From: Viola odorata
Lineage: Eukaryota; Streptophyta; Magnoliopsida; Malpighiales; Violaceae
NCBI GenBank assembly: GCA_963691705.1
Contig: OY829546.1
Span: 34,008,040-34,072,039 of the forward strand
Direction of reading: 5' to 3'
Length of the DNA: 64,000 bases
Part shown: positions 45,480 to 55,495 of the stretch, piece after piece
Layout: each line of letters begins with the position of its first letter
How positions within the stretch are numbered: position 1 is the stretch's first letter
Position numbers and translations under genes: made by a program
Notes under the pieces: generated by a model
The model's database searches: none
What the model was told of the DNA's origin: nothing
What the model saw: only the letters and a program-made list of their open reading frames with translations

Positions 45480-46090
45480 ATTATGGGAACATTTGGCATG
45501 TGAAAAATTGTGGCAAATTTGGCATGTGGAAAAATTGCAGAAAAATTTGCAAACACGGAGACATTGCAATTTTTTTTTGCAAATATGGAAAAATTATAGA
45601 AAAAATTGCACATGCAATTTTTTTGGAAAAAATCGCCAATGTGAAAAATTGCGGGATAATTGTACGCGTGAAAAATTGCGGGAAAATTTGACACGTAAAA
45701 GATTGCAGGAAAATGGTACACGTGCAAAAGTGAGGGAAAATTTGCAGATATTGAGAAATTGTGGAAAAATTTGCGGACATGGAGACATTGCAAAAAAAAC
45801 TTGCAAATATTGCAAAAAAATTGCAAATGTGACAAATTTAAGGAGAAATTTGCCAATGTGGAGATTTTGCGGAAAAGGATTTCCAATGCGGAAGATTTGC
45901 GGAAAAATATTTTCAATGAGGAAAATTTATAAACCGGAAAAAATTGGGGAAAAATTTATAAATGTGGAAAAATTGTGAAATCAGTTATAAAATGTGGAAA
46001 AATTGAGAAATCACTTGTAAAACGTGGAAAAAATTTGAGAAATAATTTGTGGAAAATTTTGAGAAACCAGTTGTAAATGGAATTTTTTTG
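45480..46090. repeat. Irregular A-rich short tandem repeat
   Basis: Many copies of a 25-35 base unit like GTGGAAAAATTGCGGAAAAATTTGC. It gives false Asn/Lys/Phe-rich ORFs on both strands. It lies in the X leader region. Confidence 0.75.
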
Positions 46091-46687
46091 AGAAATCAGT
46101 GGAAAAAGTGAAACAAAGTCGCAGTGTACTCATTTCAACATGATGCATATGCTGGGTTGACATCTACTGCTTCTAACTGGCTGGAAAGGCTCCCGGACGA
46201 TACCATAGAACTGGTCCCTCAATAAATGGATGATTGCCCGTCGAACAATCAAAAGTTCTAGGCGCTTACCCATTTAGGGGTTCGAGTCCGCGTTTGGGGT
46301 TCATGAAAACTACCCAGGACACGTGCCCTGGGGCCTCACTAGTACCCACCTATTTCTATTTAGAAAAAGGCCCAGCAATAGGGCATTATGCATGAAATGC
46401 ATATGAATGACAATTTATCAAAGTAATTAATAAATCATCAGTCAAGCATAAAAATACAGCAATTTATCAAAGCGAATAAATATATGAATAATAATCATGC
46501 ATAAAAAAATATACAAGAATACAACAATTTAGCAAGTAAATACATGCAAAATAATTAATCATGTACACGAAAAAAATGACAATTTATCAAGTAAATAAAT
46601 AAATGAAAATTAATTAATCATGGCAAAAAAAAACAAATTAAAAAAATTAAAAAAAACAAACACTTCAAAAAAAATCCGGCTTCGACC
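46091..46687 (-). other. X leader, first copy
   Basis: Non-coding. Bases 46420-46687 are repeated at 51750-52020 (GCAATTTATCAAAG-rich). Bases 46140-46380 are unique and have no convincing ORF on minus. Confidence 0.55.
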
Positions 46688-46812
46688 CTATTGGTCCCTA
46701 GAGAAGTCGCCAAACTGTCGCACCCCCTTCTTGGATTTTTTCCTAATGCGGCGTGGGTTTGTGACCAGATGTGAGACGAAATTAGGACTCATCTCACATA
46801 ATGCAATGAAGT
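46688..46812 (-). repeat. Duplicate X primer-binding site and LTR end
   Basis: Minus GTTTGGCGACTTCTCTAGGG is the PBS (46688-46715), followed on plus by 97 bases of LTR starting TGTCGCACCCCC. It stops at GAAGT where F2 begins. Confidence 0.8.
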
Positions 46813-47307
46813 GAGGTTTCATAAATGAATAAGACATCATGAGGTTTCATAAATGATATAGATCGCATGATTTTGACGTCTGATGATCGAGATATGGTCC
46901 GACGAAGTTGTCCGTCATGTTTGCGCTTAGGACACTTGTGCATGCAAAAGTAGCAACGGGCCATCTTGCAAGTTTTTCGTCCAAATGTCCTCAAACTTGG
47001 CAGAGGCTCTCCTAAGATCCCAATCGGTCTTGTATTTATCTTGGAACCCGATTTGGAACCTTTCCTCCATGAATTGGCTCGTGTAGATGTGCAACCTTGC
47101 ACTATGCGCCTCCAAGCCACCTTCCATGTCATCCTTCTCCTAAGGACTTGATCCAACAACGTTCCTTGCCTAGTTTCCATGTCTAGAGGTTGTTGTAACC
47201 TCCTTTGAAGCTTTGGAATGTCTTGGGCTCGACGTTTTGGGTTGATTGGCCTTGGTCGCAAGGCGTGTGCGTGTGCTAGGGCTAGCCTCGGGGCTAGGAT
47301 CGTATCA
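46813..47307 (-). repeat. F2 3' LTR, truncated
   Basis: Matches 51277-51749 and ends GGATCGTATCA. The outer ~820 bases are missing. GAGGTTTCATAAATGA is repeated at its left edge (46813-46828 and 46841-46856). Confidence 0.8.
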
Positions 47308-47331
47308 TTCCCTTCCCCTTAGAAAAGATTC
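47308..47331 (-). promoter_or_regulatory. F2 polypurine tract
   Basis: Minus GAATCTTTTCTAAGGGGAAGGGAA abutting the LTR start TGATACGATCC. Confidence 0.7.
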
Positions 47332-47570
47332 ACCCTCGAATCTGTCTCCTCAATGGCAGCAACACTCTCCAAATTAGAAACAGTAAAGGAAACATGAAAG
47401 TGATAGGAAATACCCAAGGCATCCAACTCGGCGGTGGTGCCTTTGTGTGCGGCGGTAGTTTGGGCTAAACCAATGTCTCTCATGGTGGCTGTCTTGTTGA
47501 CTTGAGTAGGCAAGCAAAGATGGTGTAAGAACATCCTTCCTCTATCAACAACCTTCAAGAACCGCTTCAA
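47319..47570 (-). CDS. F2 terminal small ORF (83 aa)
   Basis: Open frame ending ESVAAIEETDSRVNLF over the purine tract. F1 has the same ending (GTDLRVNLF) at the same place, so the last residues belong to a conserved pol-end module. The rest has no recognised domain. It may be the out-of-frame end of ORF-X. Confidence 0.4.
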   Translation of the reverse strand: MKRFLKVVDRGRMFLHHLCLPTQVNKTATMRDIGLAQTTAAHKGTTAELDALGISYHFHVSFTVSNLESVAAIEETDSRVNLF

Positions 47571-47614
47571 TCTCTATAAGTATCCCTTAGTCGCATAAGG
47601 AACACTCAAACCTT

Positions 47615-48597
47615 TCATGTGTACCACGACTTGCCCTTGTGAGCTCTTATACTTCCCAAGTACTCCACACACCAAGGATTCAATGAACCCATAAAAATAA
47701 AATCAAAGTCGCATTGTTTGCAAGTAAACATAAGTGAAAATTCACTAAACAACTCAAACTTGCAAACCAACAAATAACACTTCACTCTCCAAGCTCTCTC
47801 ATTACTTCCCTCCATTGTAGGCTGTCTCCAATAAAGAGATAAATAAGGTTGTGATCTCGGTATCCCAAGGTTTCTCCATCCTTGTTGCCCTACATTGCCA
47901 AAAAGCCTTTTTCGGCGCTTATACACAAACTCCATAGATAAACCGTACCAATACCATACCCTCTCAAGAGACATACTACAACACATACTAGCCATACCAA
48001 CTTGTAAGAAATCACCATAAATATCTCTTGGTATAACTATCTCACCTTTCGGCCTAACCAAAGCTCCCAATTTCTTGCGTTTCCACAAGTACTCCTCAAA
48101 AGCAAATGTTTCAGCTTTAGGATTTTGCATAGGACCATCATCATTTAAATTAAATTCAAATCCAGAATCATATGCACCAATGATGTCCACATACCTACAC
48201 AATTTCGCTTTAAGAAAGTTTAATCCAACCACACCCTTTCGTCTAGGGTTGGCGTAATATGCTCCACGAAATTGCTATGTTTCTTCCACTCCAATTGCAG
48301 TAGCTTAGGGGACTCATCCTCCTTAATAACTTCTTTCTTTATCTGCCCTAAAGAAGATGAAATAGAAGAAGAGAAAACAATTGGATAAGGGTTAGTAAAA
48401 TTCAATTGCTTCGGCAAAGCTTCACTCTTTTTACCAAGAACAAACTCTTGCACTACTAGTGCGTTTCCACTTTCTCTCCCTTCGGCACTCTCACTCAACT
48501 CATCTTTTTTATGAGTACAATTCTCTTCTTTCAACCCATGCTCACTCTTTTCATAGGGGTTGTTTTGTTTATTTATTTTCTCATTTTTAACTCTCAA
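47615..48597 (-). pseudogene. ORF-X of F2, frameshifted
   Basis: Homologue of 4116-4802. The first part (48597-48220) is Lys/Glu/Ser-rich and reaches LNFTNPYPIVFSSSIS. A frameshift near 48235 leads to 48232-47615 (205 codons), with CRYVDII, then FEFNLNDDGPMQNPKAE, AFEEYLWKRKKLG and RPKGEIVIPRD. The second half is aromatic (VWYWYGL, CKQCDFDFIFMG) and differs from F1. No known domain is recognised and the function is unknown. Conservation of the core between two diverged elements suggests it was once selected. It occupies the place of RT and integrase. Confidence 0.6.
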
Positions 48598-48712
48598 TTT
48601 TCCTCTTTCCTTCTCAACATCTGTAGCCTTTTTTCCATTCGCCGTATGAGTTTTCTAGATATTGTTGATCCTCAATGACTTCAAGGGGCACCAATGGTCT
48701 TAAGGAGATCTT

Positions 48713-49648
48713 TCAGACATCTTTTATGAATTTGTAACGACCGTCCTTGCCTCTTTGAGTGACTCTTTTCTCTTGCAGCCATGATCGACCAAGAAGTATA
48801 TGGCTCGACTTCATTGGTTTCACATCGCAAAGCACATCATCCTTGAACTTCCCAATAGAAAATGAAATCAAGACTTGCTTAGTTACCAACAAGTCCCTTC
48901 CGCCAAGCATACAACGCTGCAGGTATGGCTTTGGATGCTTTGTCGTTGGAAGGCCTGTCTTGTGCACCATCAATGTACTTGCATGATTCGCTAACCTTCC
49001 TTCATCGATCACTATTGAGTAACCCTTCTCTTTTACTAGGCAATGAGTATAAAAGACACCTTGTGCAATGCTTGAACTCGATGTTGCCTCTTCTTGTACA
49101 CCTAACTCACACTTAGTGATAAGTGTTTTATCTTGCCCTTCGAAACATGGTGCGCTCGGTGATGGACTCGTTCCCTTGACTACCTTCAGATCATATCTTG
49201 GTCTCGATATAGCCAACTGACGGTCCTCTCTTCTCTTTTGTTCCAGCGCCTTACTAACCTCTTCAACCTTCTCTCTGAGGTGATTAACCAATTCTTTCCA
49301 TGACATCTTCTCTAAGGTTTCATCATTGGCTTTTTAGCCAACTGGGGGCTTCCTTGGAACGAAAGTTAGTGGTGTCTCCATCCTTTCGTACCTAACATTC
49401 TGCCTTAGCCTCTCATAGGCTCTCTCATGCGCAACCTCCTCATACAAACGCTCACTTTGTGACTGGCGTTCGGGTCTACTTACATGCCAAGGCGGTTCGC
49501 GTTCCAATCTGTCTGCATGCCAATAGGGCTTGCGTTCTTCTCTATCTTCGAACCATGGTAGTGCATGCCCTTGCTCGCTTACGTGCCATGATGTCTCATG
49601 CTTGTGTATCCTTGGCTCATGTCTTGGGCTAGACATAGCAAAACTCAT
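48713..49648 (-). pseudogene. F2 gag-like and protease polyprotein, one stop
   Basis: One frame from the ATG at 49648 (MSFAMSSPRHEP) to 48713, interrupted by a single TAA at about 49334. The first 104 residues are His/Arg/Glu/Trp-rich with imperfect repeats (KPYWHADRLEREPPWHVSRPE) and no capsid or zinc knuckle. A coiled-coil-like segment (LREKVEEVSKALEQKRREDRQ) follows. Then the retropepsin region: SIVIDEGRLANHAST (catalytic Asp present, but the usual D-G-G/S is D-E-G), TKQVLISFSIGKFKDDVLCDV, SSHILLGRSW. It probably served F-type particles together with another element's Gag-Pol; this is inference. Confidence 0.7.
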
Positions 49649-50413
49649 GTTGGCCCCTTCTCCTCCTGTCCACTACCTCATATCTCGCTCTCTCTATAAA
49701 TGATATTGACATGACTTAAAAATTGTGTTTTACGCTCACAGCTTGTGTCTGCAACTTGCAAAATCAATATCTCCCACGCCTGATCTCCAAATTGAGCGAT
49801 TCTTTCTGTAGTAGATCCGTAACAGCTCCAAGTATTGTGTGTAACAATTTCAGAATTTTCTGGGCTGATCTCCTATATATTGTTTTTGTGTTCCGGTTTC
49901 AGAATTTTCTGACTCTAAGAAACAACAACTAAAGGAACACGTCTTGGGACTTTCGCTGTAACTTTTGACTCCGGTGTTCGAATCACTTGATTCTTTTTTA
50001 TTCAGATTACTAACAGACATAGATTTCCAACAGACTCTCTCTCATTGAAATCTGACTTCAACAGATATGTATTGAAATATGATTTCGACACTGACACTTT
50101 TGGTGGACTGTTTTTGGTGACACTTTAATGACACTTTGGGGGACTGATTTTTTTGACACTTTCGGGACTGATTTTTGTGACTCTATGTTGAGACTTTGGG
50201 GGACTGATTTTTGTGACACTATTTGGTAGACATAAGACAAACAAATCGTACTAGATTTGTCTAAATAAAAACACAAATGCAAAGGAAAACTTGATTTAGA
50301 AAATTGATTTCTAAACCGACACTTTGGGGGACTATTTTGTTTGACTCTAGCTGAAATAACAAGACACAAAACTAAAGCATAGATGGATAGATACCAAACT
50401 TGAACAGCCTTCG
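49649..50413 (-). other. F2 leader with short tandem repeats
   Basis: Non-coding. The block CTCCGGTGTTCGAATCACTTGATTC (about 49970) is shared with F1. Bases 50095-50340 contain 5-6 imperfect copies of GGGGGACTGATTTTTGTGACAC. Confidence 0.6.
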
Positions 50414-50426
50414 CTCCGCTACCAAC
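50414..50426 (-). promoter_or_regulatory. F2 primer-binding site
   Basis: Minus GTTGGTAGCGGAG(C), of the F1 type, next to the right LTR. Confidence 0.65.
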
Positions 50427-51749
50427 TGATACGATCCTCGCTAGGCTTGAATCGTTTCTCCTTATGCGATCGTTGTTCAAGTGTGGATTTCCTACGAAAG
50501 TACTTGAATAAACTCAAACGAGCGCTGACCCTGCTAGATCGTAATGTCTAGCCTACCCAGCTACGCGGATGAGGATCTTGATCGAACTCCTAACCCTCTA
50601 ACCAGCAATTGGTTAGCAACCTAGGCAATCGAACAATGGGGGTTGAACTTTCAATTTACTTGAGTTGTTCCTCGAGTGTTCAGACTCAAAGGGTTCAAGG
50701 TTCTGTGAGACTGATTTTCAGAGTAATTTAACTCAGGGTTTTATCAAAAAAATATTATTTTATTAAGCCAAACGGCTGCCTTTAAATAGGCTTGCGCTAA
50801 GTACAAGTTTAACTAAGACTAGAAAACCTATTTTAATTAGAACTCCTAAGTAACTTCGAAATAGAACTTCTACTAGTCTAATAACTGTAAAAACTAATTA
50901 ATAAATACAAATAAAGCTTTCTAGAACATCCTAGAAGTATTCGCATCATTAGGCCAAGGTTTGGGCCGAATTCTCCAAGTTGCGGGCTGCTCGCGTTCAC
51001 ACTGCGCGCCAAAATGTCCACCCACCCTAACTGTTGATTGGCTTGTCTGATTGGGCTGAAACTTGTCCCATTCGACAGCTAAGATCCAAAAATAGTATGA
51101 GGGTGCTCCTCTTCCTGGTCCGGGCCTGACTTGTCTGAATAATGGTCGTTGGCGTTGATGGACGCGTTTTGGAGTCCTCGCCCGCGTAGGATTGCTGTCA
51201 GCGAAAATGTAACGAGCCATAACAAACAAACGGCTCGTCCGTTTGATCTGAATTTTTTAAAAACTGAAGAATAAATCAGGAGGTTTCATAATTGATATAG
51301 ATCGTATGATTCTGACTTCTGATGATCGCAATATGGTCCAACAAAGTTGTCCGTCACGTTTGCACTTAGGACACTTGTGCATGCAAAAGTAGCAACGGAC
51401 CATCTTGCAAGTTTTTCGTCCAAATATCCTCAAACTTGGCAGAGGCTCTCCTAAGATCCCAATCGGTCTTGTATTTATCTTGGAACCCGATTTGGAGCCT
51501 TTCTTCCATGAATTGGCTCGTGTAGATGTACAACCTTGCACTATGCGCCTCCAAGCCACCTTCCATGTCATCCTTCTCCTAAGGACTTGATCCAGCAATG
51601 TTCTTTGCCTAGTTTTCATGTCTAGAGGTTGTTGTAACCTCCTTTGAAGCTTTGGAACATCTTGGGCTCGACGTTTTGGGTTGATTGGCCTTGGTCGCAA
51701 GGCGTGTGCGCGTTGTGCGTGTGCTAGAGCTAGCCTCGGGGCTAGGATC
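50427..51749 (-). repeat. F2 5' LTR
   Basis: TGATACGATCCTCGC… to …GGGGCTAGGATC; the final GTATCA, present in the left copy, is missing. It shares the TTAGGCCAAGGTTTGGGCCGAA block with F1 LTRs. Confidence 0.8.
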
Positions 51750-52048
51750 AAAGTAATTAATTAATCATCAGTCAAGCATAAAAATACAGCAATTTATCAA
51801 AGCAAATAAATATATGAATAATAATCATGCATAAAAAAATATACAAGAATACAACAATTTAGCAAGTAAATGAATACATGCAAACTAATTAATCATGTGC
51901 ACGAAAAAAATGAAAATTTATCAAGTAAATAAATACATGAAAAATAATTAATCATGGCAAAAAAAACATTTAAAAAATTAAAAAAAAAACAAACACCTCA
52001 AAAAAATTCCGGCTTCGACCCCATTGGTCCCCAGTGAAGTAGCCAAAC
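51750..52048 (-). other. X leader and primer-binding site (second copy)
   Basis: Repeats 46420-46715. PBS minus GTTTGGCTACTTCACTGGGG at about 52029-52048 next to the X LTR. Confidence 0.8.
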
Positions 52049-53893
52049 TGTCGCACCCCCATCTTGGATTTTTTCCTAATGCGACGCGGGTTTGTGACGA
52101 GATGTGAGACGAAATCAGGACTCATCTCACATAATGCAATGAAGTCGCCACCCTAATTTGTTTCTAGGTTTAGGGAACCTAAAGTCATGGCATAAATAAT
52201 AAAAGCTAACGCAAAATGGGTCTGAACCCGAGAACAGTGGTTCGGGGTCGTATTATGGACTCCGGAAGGTGTTAGGCACCAGAGTCATATCCTAAAAAGG
52301 TTACCGGATAAAGAGGTGTTTAAACATGCTTGAAAGATAAAAAGTCCTCATTTAGTGATCATGGCCAACGGATAAATAATTTATGCATACGAATATATAT
52401 GCAAAAAGCGTGAAATAAGTAAAAGGGAAAGAAACATTTACTTGATGAAGGGTACAGGCGATTTACCAATTTTTTATTTGAGTTTATTTTGGCGCGAAGA
52501 GAGGATAACGTTGAACGATTAAATATTTGATACTTGCTGCACGCGAGCGAAAAAGATTAATTTGGATGAACAAAAAAACATTATCTAAGCATGCATAGCG
52601 GGCGAAAATAAACAAGCATACAAGCATACTAGCATACAAAAAATAAATAAACAGTACAAGTTCGGAAAAATAAATAAACAGTACAAGCATAGGAAAGAAC
52701 GGTACGAAAAATAAATGGGCTGAAAATTAGACTATGCCCACTGGGCCCAAGCCTAGCCAAGGGCCAGGCCCTTTTCTTTTCCCCTCACGCTGAGCCTGCG
52801 CAGCCCCGCTTTCCCTACGCTTGGAGCACAACGCCAAGCTTTCTTCTCCTTTCTTTCCTTCGCTGGACCAGCGACCCAGCTTTTCTTTTACTTGGGCCAG
52901 CCGTGCACAACCCATGACCAAATAGATGATGTTGTTCATCATCTTCTTCCTCCGACCACCAACACAGAGGCAGCAGTGAGGCGCAGCAACGCAGTAGCTC
53001 CAGCGGTGACAGCAGCAGCTTCGGCGGCGACCACCAGTAGCAGCAAAGCGATGGCAGCAACGGCGGCAGCCTATCTCCAGCAATAGTAACTCCGGCAGGA
53101 GCGGCAAGCGAACGAGGAAAAAAAATGGAAGAACCAAGAAAGGAGCAGATAAACCAAAAATAAGGAAGAAAATAGAGATTAGAGCAAGCAAACGCATAAA
53201 TTAAATGAATTAGAGAAAAATGAAAGGGATGAGAAATTGCTTGCCTTGCTTTCGCCTAGAGAGAGTAAGAAATGTGAGAAATTGAGAGAAAAGTGGGGTA
53301 TATATAGAAGAAATTTGAGTGATGGGCAATGAAAAAAGGTGAGGTGTAAGGGAGGAACAGTAAGGCGGTTTGAGGATCGTGGGCAGCAAGGAGAGAACAG
53401 TGAAGGTGTGCAGAAATGCATTAATGTTTAATGCCATACGAAAATAATATTTTTAGTTCGAGCTTATAGTACAAGAAATTTTGCTAAGGCCTTGAACAGA
53501 AAACGCTAGGACGTAGAATAAAATAAACTAAGATAATTATCATACAGGGAGCGACAAAAAATTAGCTTTGTTGCTCGATAAAAATTCGCTAAAAAGTGAA
53601 AGTTCGAACAGAAAAGAAAATGCTAAAATTAAAATTGCACGAAGCGCAATGAGATAGCGCGAGTTAGAAAAATAATAAAAATAAGTGGCTAATGAGCGAA
53701 ACTGTTCGACCATCGGTTTCGAGAATTTTACTCAGAACCGATATGAGTTTGAACGGGAAAAGTGATAAAAATGCAAAAAAAGTACAAAATTAAATTTAAA
53801 TGTCATAAGGTGTGAAAATAAACATCAGTTTGACCAGAAATGTGAAAACAATTTTGACAAAAAAAATTTAAAATCCAAAATCGGGTAGCAACA
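52049..53893 (-). repeat. X 5' LTR
   Basis: TGTCGCACCCCC… to …CGGGTAGCAACA. Minus TATA at about 53299-53306. By eye 9 of the first ~105 bases differ from the left LTR, and fewer further in. Confidence 0.9.
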
Positions 53894-54196
53894 CTTGGTA
53901 GAGATGAAGAGGTTCATACTTCATGTTTATTGTGAGATTTAATTCATTTTCATAAAAACAATTTTGTATTTCTTCTCTTTCCAGATTATTGTCAGTTTAT
54001 TCTTGCTAGGTTTATGTCTAACCAACCTAGATTATAATTTGAATAATTACAATTAGTTCTAATAACTTTGGGGTTGACATTGTTAGAAAAATGCAGTAAA
54101 CAACTAGTGGATTAAAGGCATAAGACTTGTTGTTTAAAGCTAGAGAAAGAATTAGGTTTATAGGGGCAAGTGAACTGATCCCTAGGCCTATGAAAG
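53894..54196 (+). repeat. Segment S, copy 2, right part
   Basis: CTTGGTAGAGATGAAGAGG… ; CTTGG is the X target duplication. Continues the part at 20083-20139. Confidence 0.85.
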
Positions 54197-54470
54197 TGAT
54201 ACGATCACGCCTAGCCTAGTCTTGGTGATGATTGAGCATGCATCCGGAGGCCGAGAAATATGCATGCACCTATCGTAAACCCTAAGCGAGGCCCGGGCAA
54301 ATCTTAGGCCACCTGTGTGACTGAGGTTTCTCCGCGCGTACATGAAATTCCCCACAACCAGTCTCTAAACAATATACCGTTAATCCTTAATGGTAATCCT
54401 TTAAGAGATAGTTTTTTAAGAGCCAAAATTTTAGTGCCTAACGGTATACTGTTGATAACTATTGACATAA
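54197..54470 (+). repeat. Family K LTR U3 fragment (copy of 13459-13734)
   Basis: TGATACGATCACGCC…, with TAACGGTATACTGTTGA near 54437. Grades into G LTR sequence. Confidence 0.65.
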
Positions 54471-55407
54471 CTCTAGGGGAATTTTCGGTCCTTATACCCA
54501 GCGTCAAGGCCGGAGTATTGTAGCTCCTCTTGAGCGTCCGACACTGTAGCTACCGCCCCTCACCTAACTAGGAGCTCTGGGATGGTCGACATCAGCGGGT
54601 GATAAGATTCAGACTTCTGGGGAATCGGGGGTATGGATTATGGCCGCACTGAGTCACTATTGTCGCCATTTGATGTACCTGCAAAGCGCCGGAGGGGGGG
54701 CTCCGGCGTAGACACTCCAATGCTTAAGTTAGTATGGCAGTTCCAAATGGTAGGGCTTTGACTAGCAATCATAGTCTTACCTCTCATCTCGAATGGTGGG
54801 GTATTTATAAGCGCTGAGGAGGGCATTACCTCTAGGGGTAGGCGTTATCTAGGGAAGATAACGCCTTGAGTGACGTCATGGCTGACCTGGGATGGGATAA
54901 CACCGTGCGTGTGGGCTGATGATGACCATCCCAGGGTTCCTCGCTGGGTAAGGGGCGGTAACCTTGGCGGCGGATGCCCGATAGGGGCTACAGTATTCCA
55001 GCCTTGACGCTAGGGTAAGGACGGAAATACCCCTGGAATCGCCCTGGAATTGCTTCTATTGTTATCAACGGGGTGGCCTCACACGATATCCACGGTGTTA
55101 TCCCATCCCAGACCTTGCATGATGTCACGTGAAAGGACCTAGGCATTACCTTCCCTAGATAACGCCTACTCCCTATAGGTAACGCTCATGCTCTGCCTAT
55201 AAATATCCCACCATTCAAAACATAAGGTAGGCCTAAGATCGCTTGTTGAATCCCTGCCATTTTCACTACTCATACTGACTTGAGCATCGAAGTGTCTACG
55301 CCGGAGACCCCCTCCGGCGCTTTGTAGGTACATCGGAGGATCAGAGCCCTAATCGCGACCGTCCATTTTCCTTGCCTACCTATCTCTACGAACCCAAAAT
55401 CTTATCA
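54471..55407 (+). repeat. Family G LTR, plus-oriented, split by a solo LTR
   Basis: U3 part 54471-54599 and R-U5 part 55068-55407. The R-U5 part has TATAAATATCCC (about 55198-55209) and ends AATCTTATCA right before a PBS. The interruption is the minus-oriented LTR at 54600-55067. Confidence 0.7.
54600..55067 (-). mobile_element. Solo LTR of family G, minus-oriented, inside a plus-oriented G LTR
   Basis: TGATAAGATTCAG… to …TTGTTATCA. Flanks GCGGG (54595-54599) and ACGGG (55068-55072) form a 5-bp duplication with one mismatch. Reverse-complement similarity to 55080-55400 (GGTGTTATCCCATCCCAG, GTCTACGCCGGAG) shows it is the same family as its target. Confidence 0.75.
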
Positions 55408-55430
55408 AATTGGTGCTTTCATTGAGAGCT
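55408..55430 (+). promoter_or_regulatory. G element primer-binding site
   Basis: AATTGGTGCTTTCATTGAGAGC follows the LTR end; a PBS type I recall from plant Ty3/gypsy elements. The tRNA is not identified. Confidence 0.55.
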
Positions 55431-55495
55431 TTGGTTCTATTAAGTGAGCGTCCTTAATAGCCAAGCTCTGTTTTTCTTAGAAGATCGGAAGGATC

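Larger units (their letters stand above)
46813..51749 (-). mobile_element. F2: RT-less Ty3/gypsy element related to F1
   Basis: Right LTR 50427-51749, truncated left LTR 46813-47307, PBS on the right and purine tract on the left, so minus-strand. The interior has a gag-like ORF, protease, charged linker, ORF-X, a small ORF, and no RT, RNase H or integrase at all. It shares leader blocks, PBS type, purine tract and ORF-X with F1. No target duplication is visible. The right end lacks the last GTATCA and joins X leader at an ATCAAAG microhomology. Confidence 0.82.
20140..53893 (-). mobile_element. X: giant LTR element of 33.75 kb with nested insertions
   Basis: LTRs are at 20140-21962 and 52049-53893, TGTCGC…GCAACA. 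Exact CTTGG duplications lie at 20135-20139 and 53894-53898, and removing X restores segment S as seen at 13087-13458. The PBS (minus GTTTGGCTACTTCACTGGGG) adjoins the right LTR and the purine tract (minus AGTAAAGAGGGGCAAC) adjoins the left, so it is minus-strand. After subtracting N1, N2, N3 and F2, the remaining interior is repeat arrays and leader with no gag or pol. This fits a LARD-like non-coding derivative, or an element that lost its genes. The lineage is unproven; the PBS is of a type seen in Tat-like elements. Confidence 0.9.

Noticed and set aside
45389..45978. Overlapping ORFs of 175 and 161 aa on opposite strands
   Set aside because: Both are read from the A-rich short repeat and have only repeat-derived composition.
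46794..47261. 155-aa minus ORF (and 164-aa at 51257-51751)
   Set aside because: Both lie in the F2 LTRs, so similarity reflects LTR identity; no known domain.
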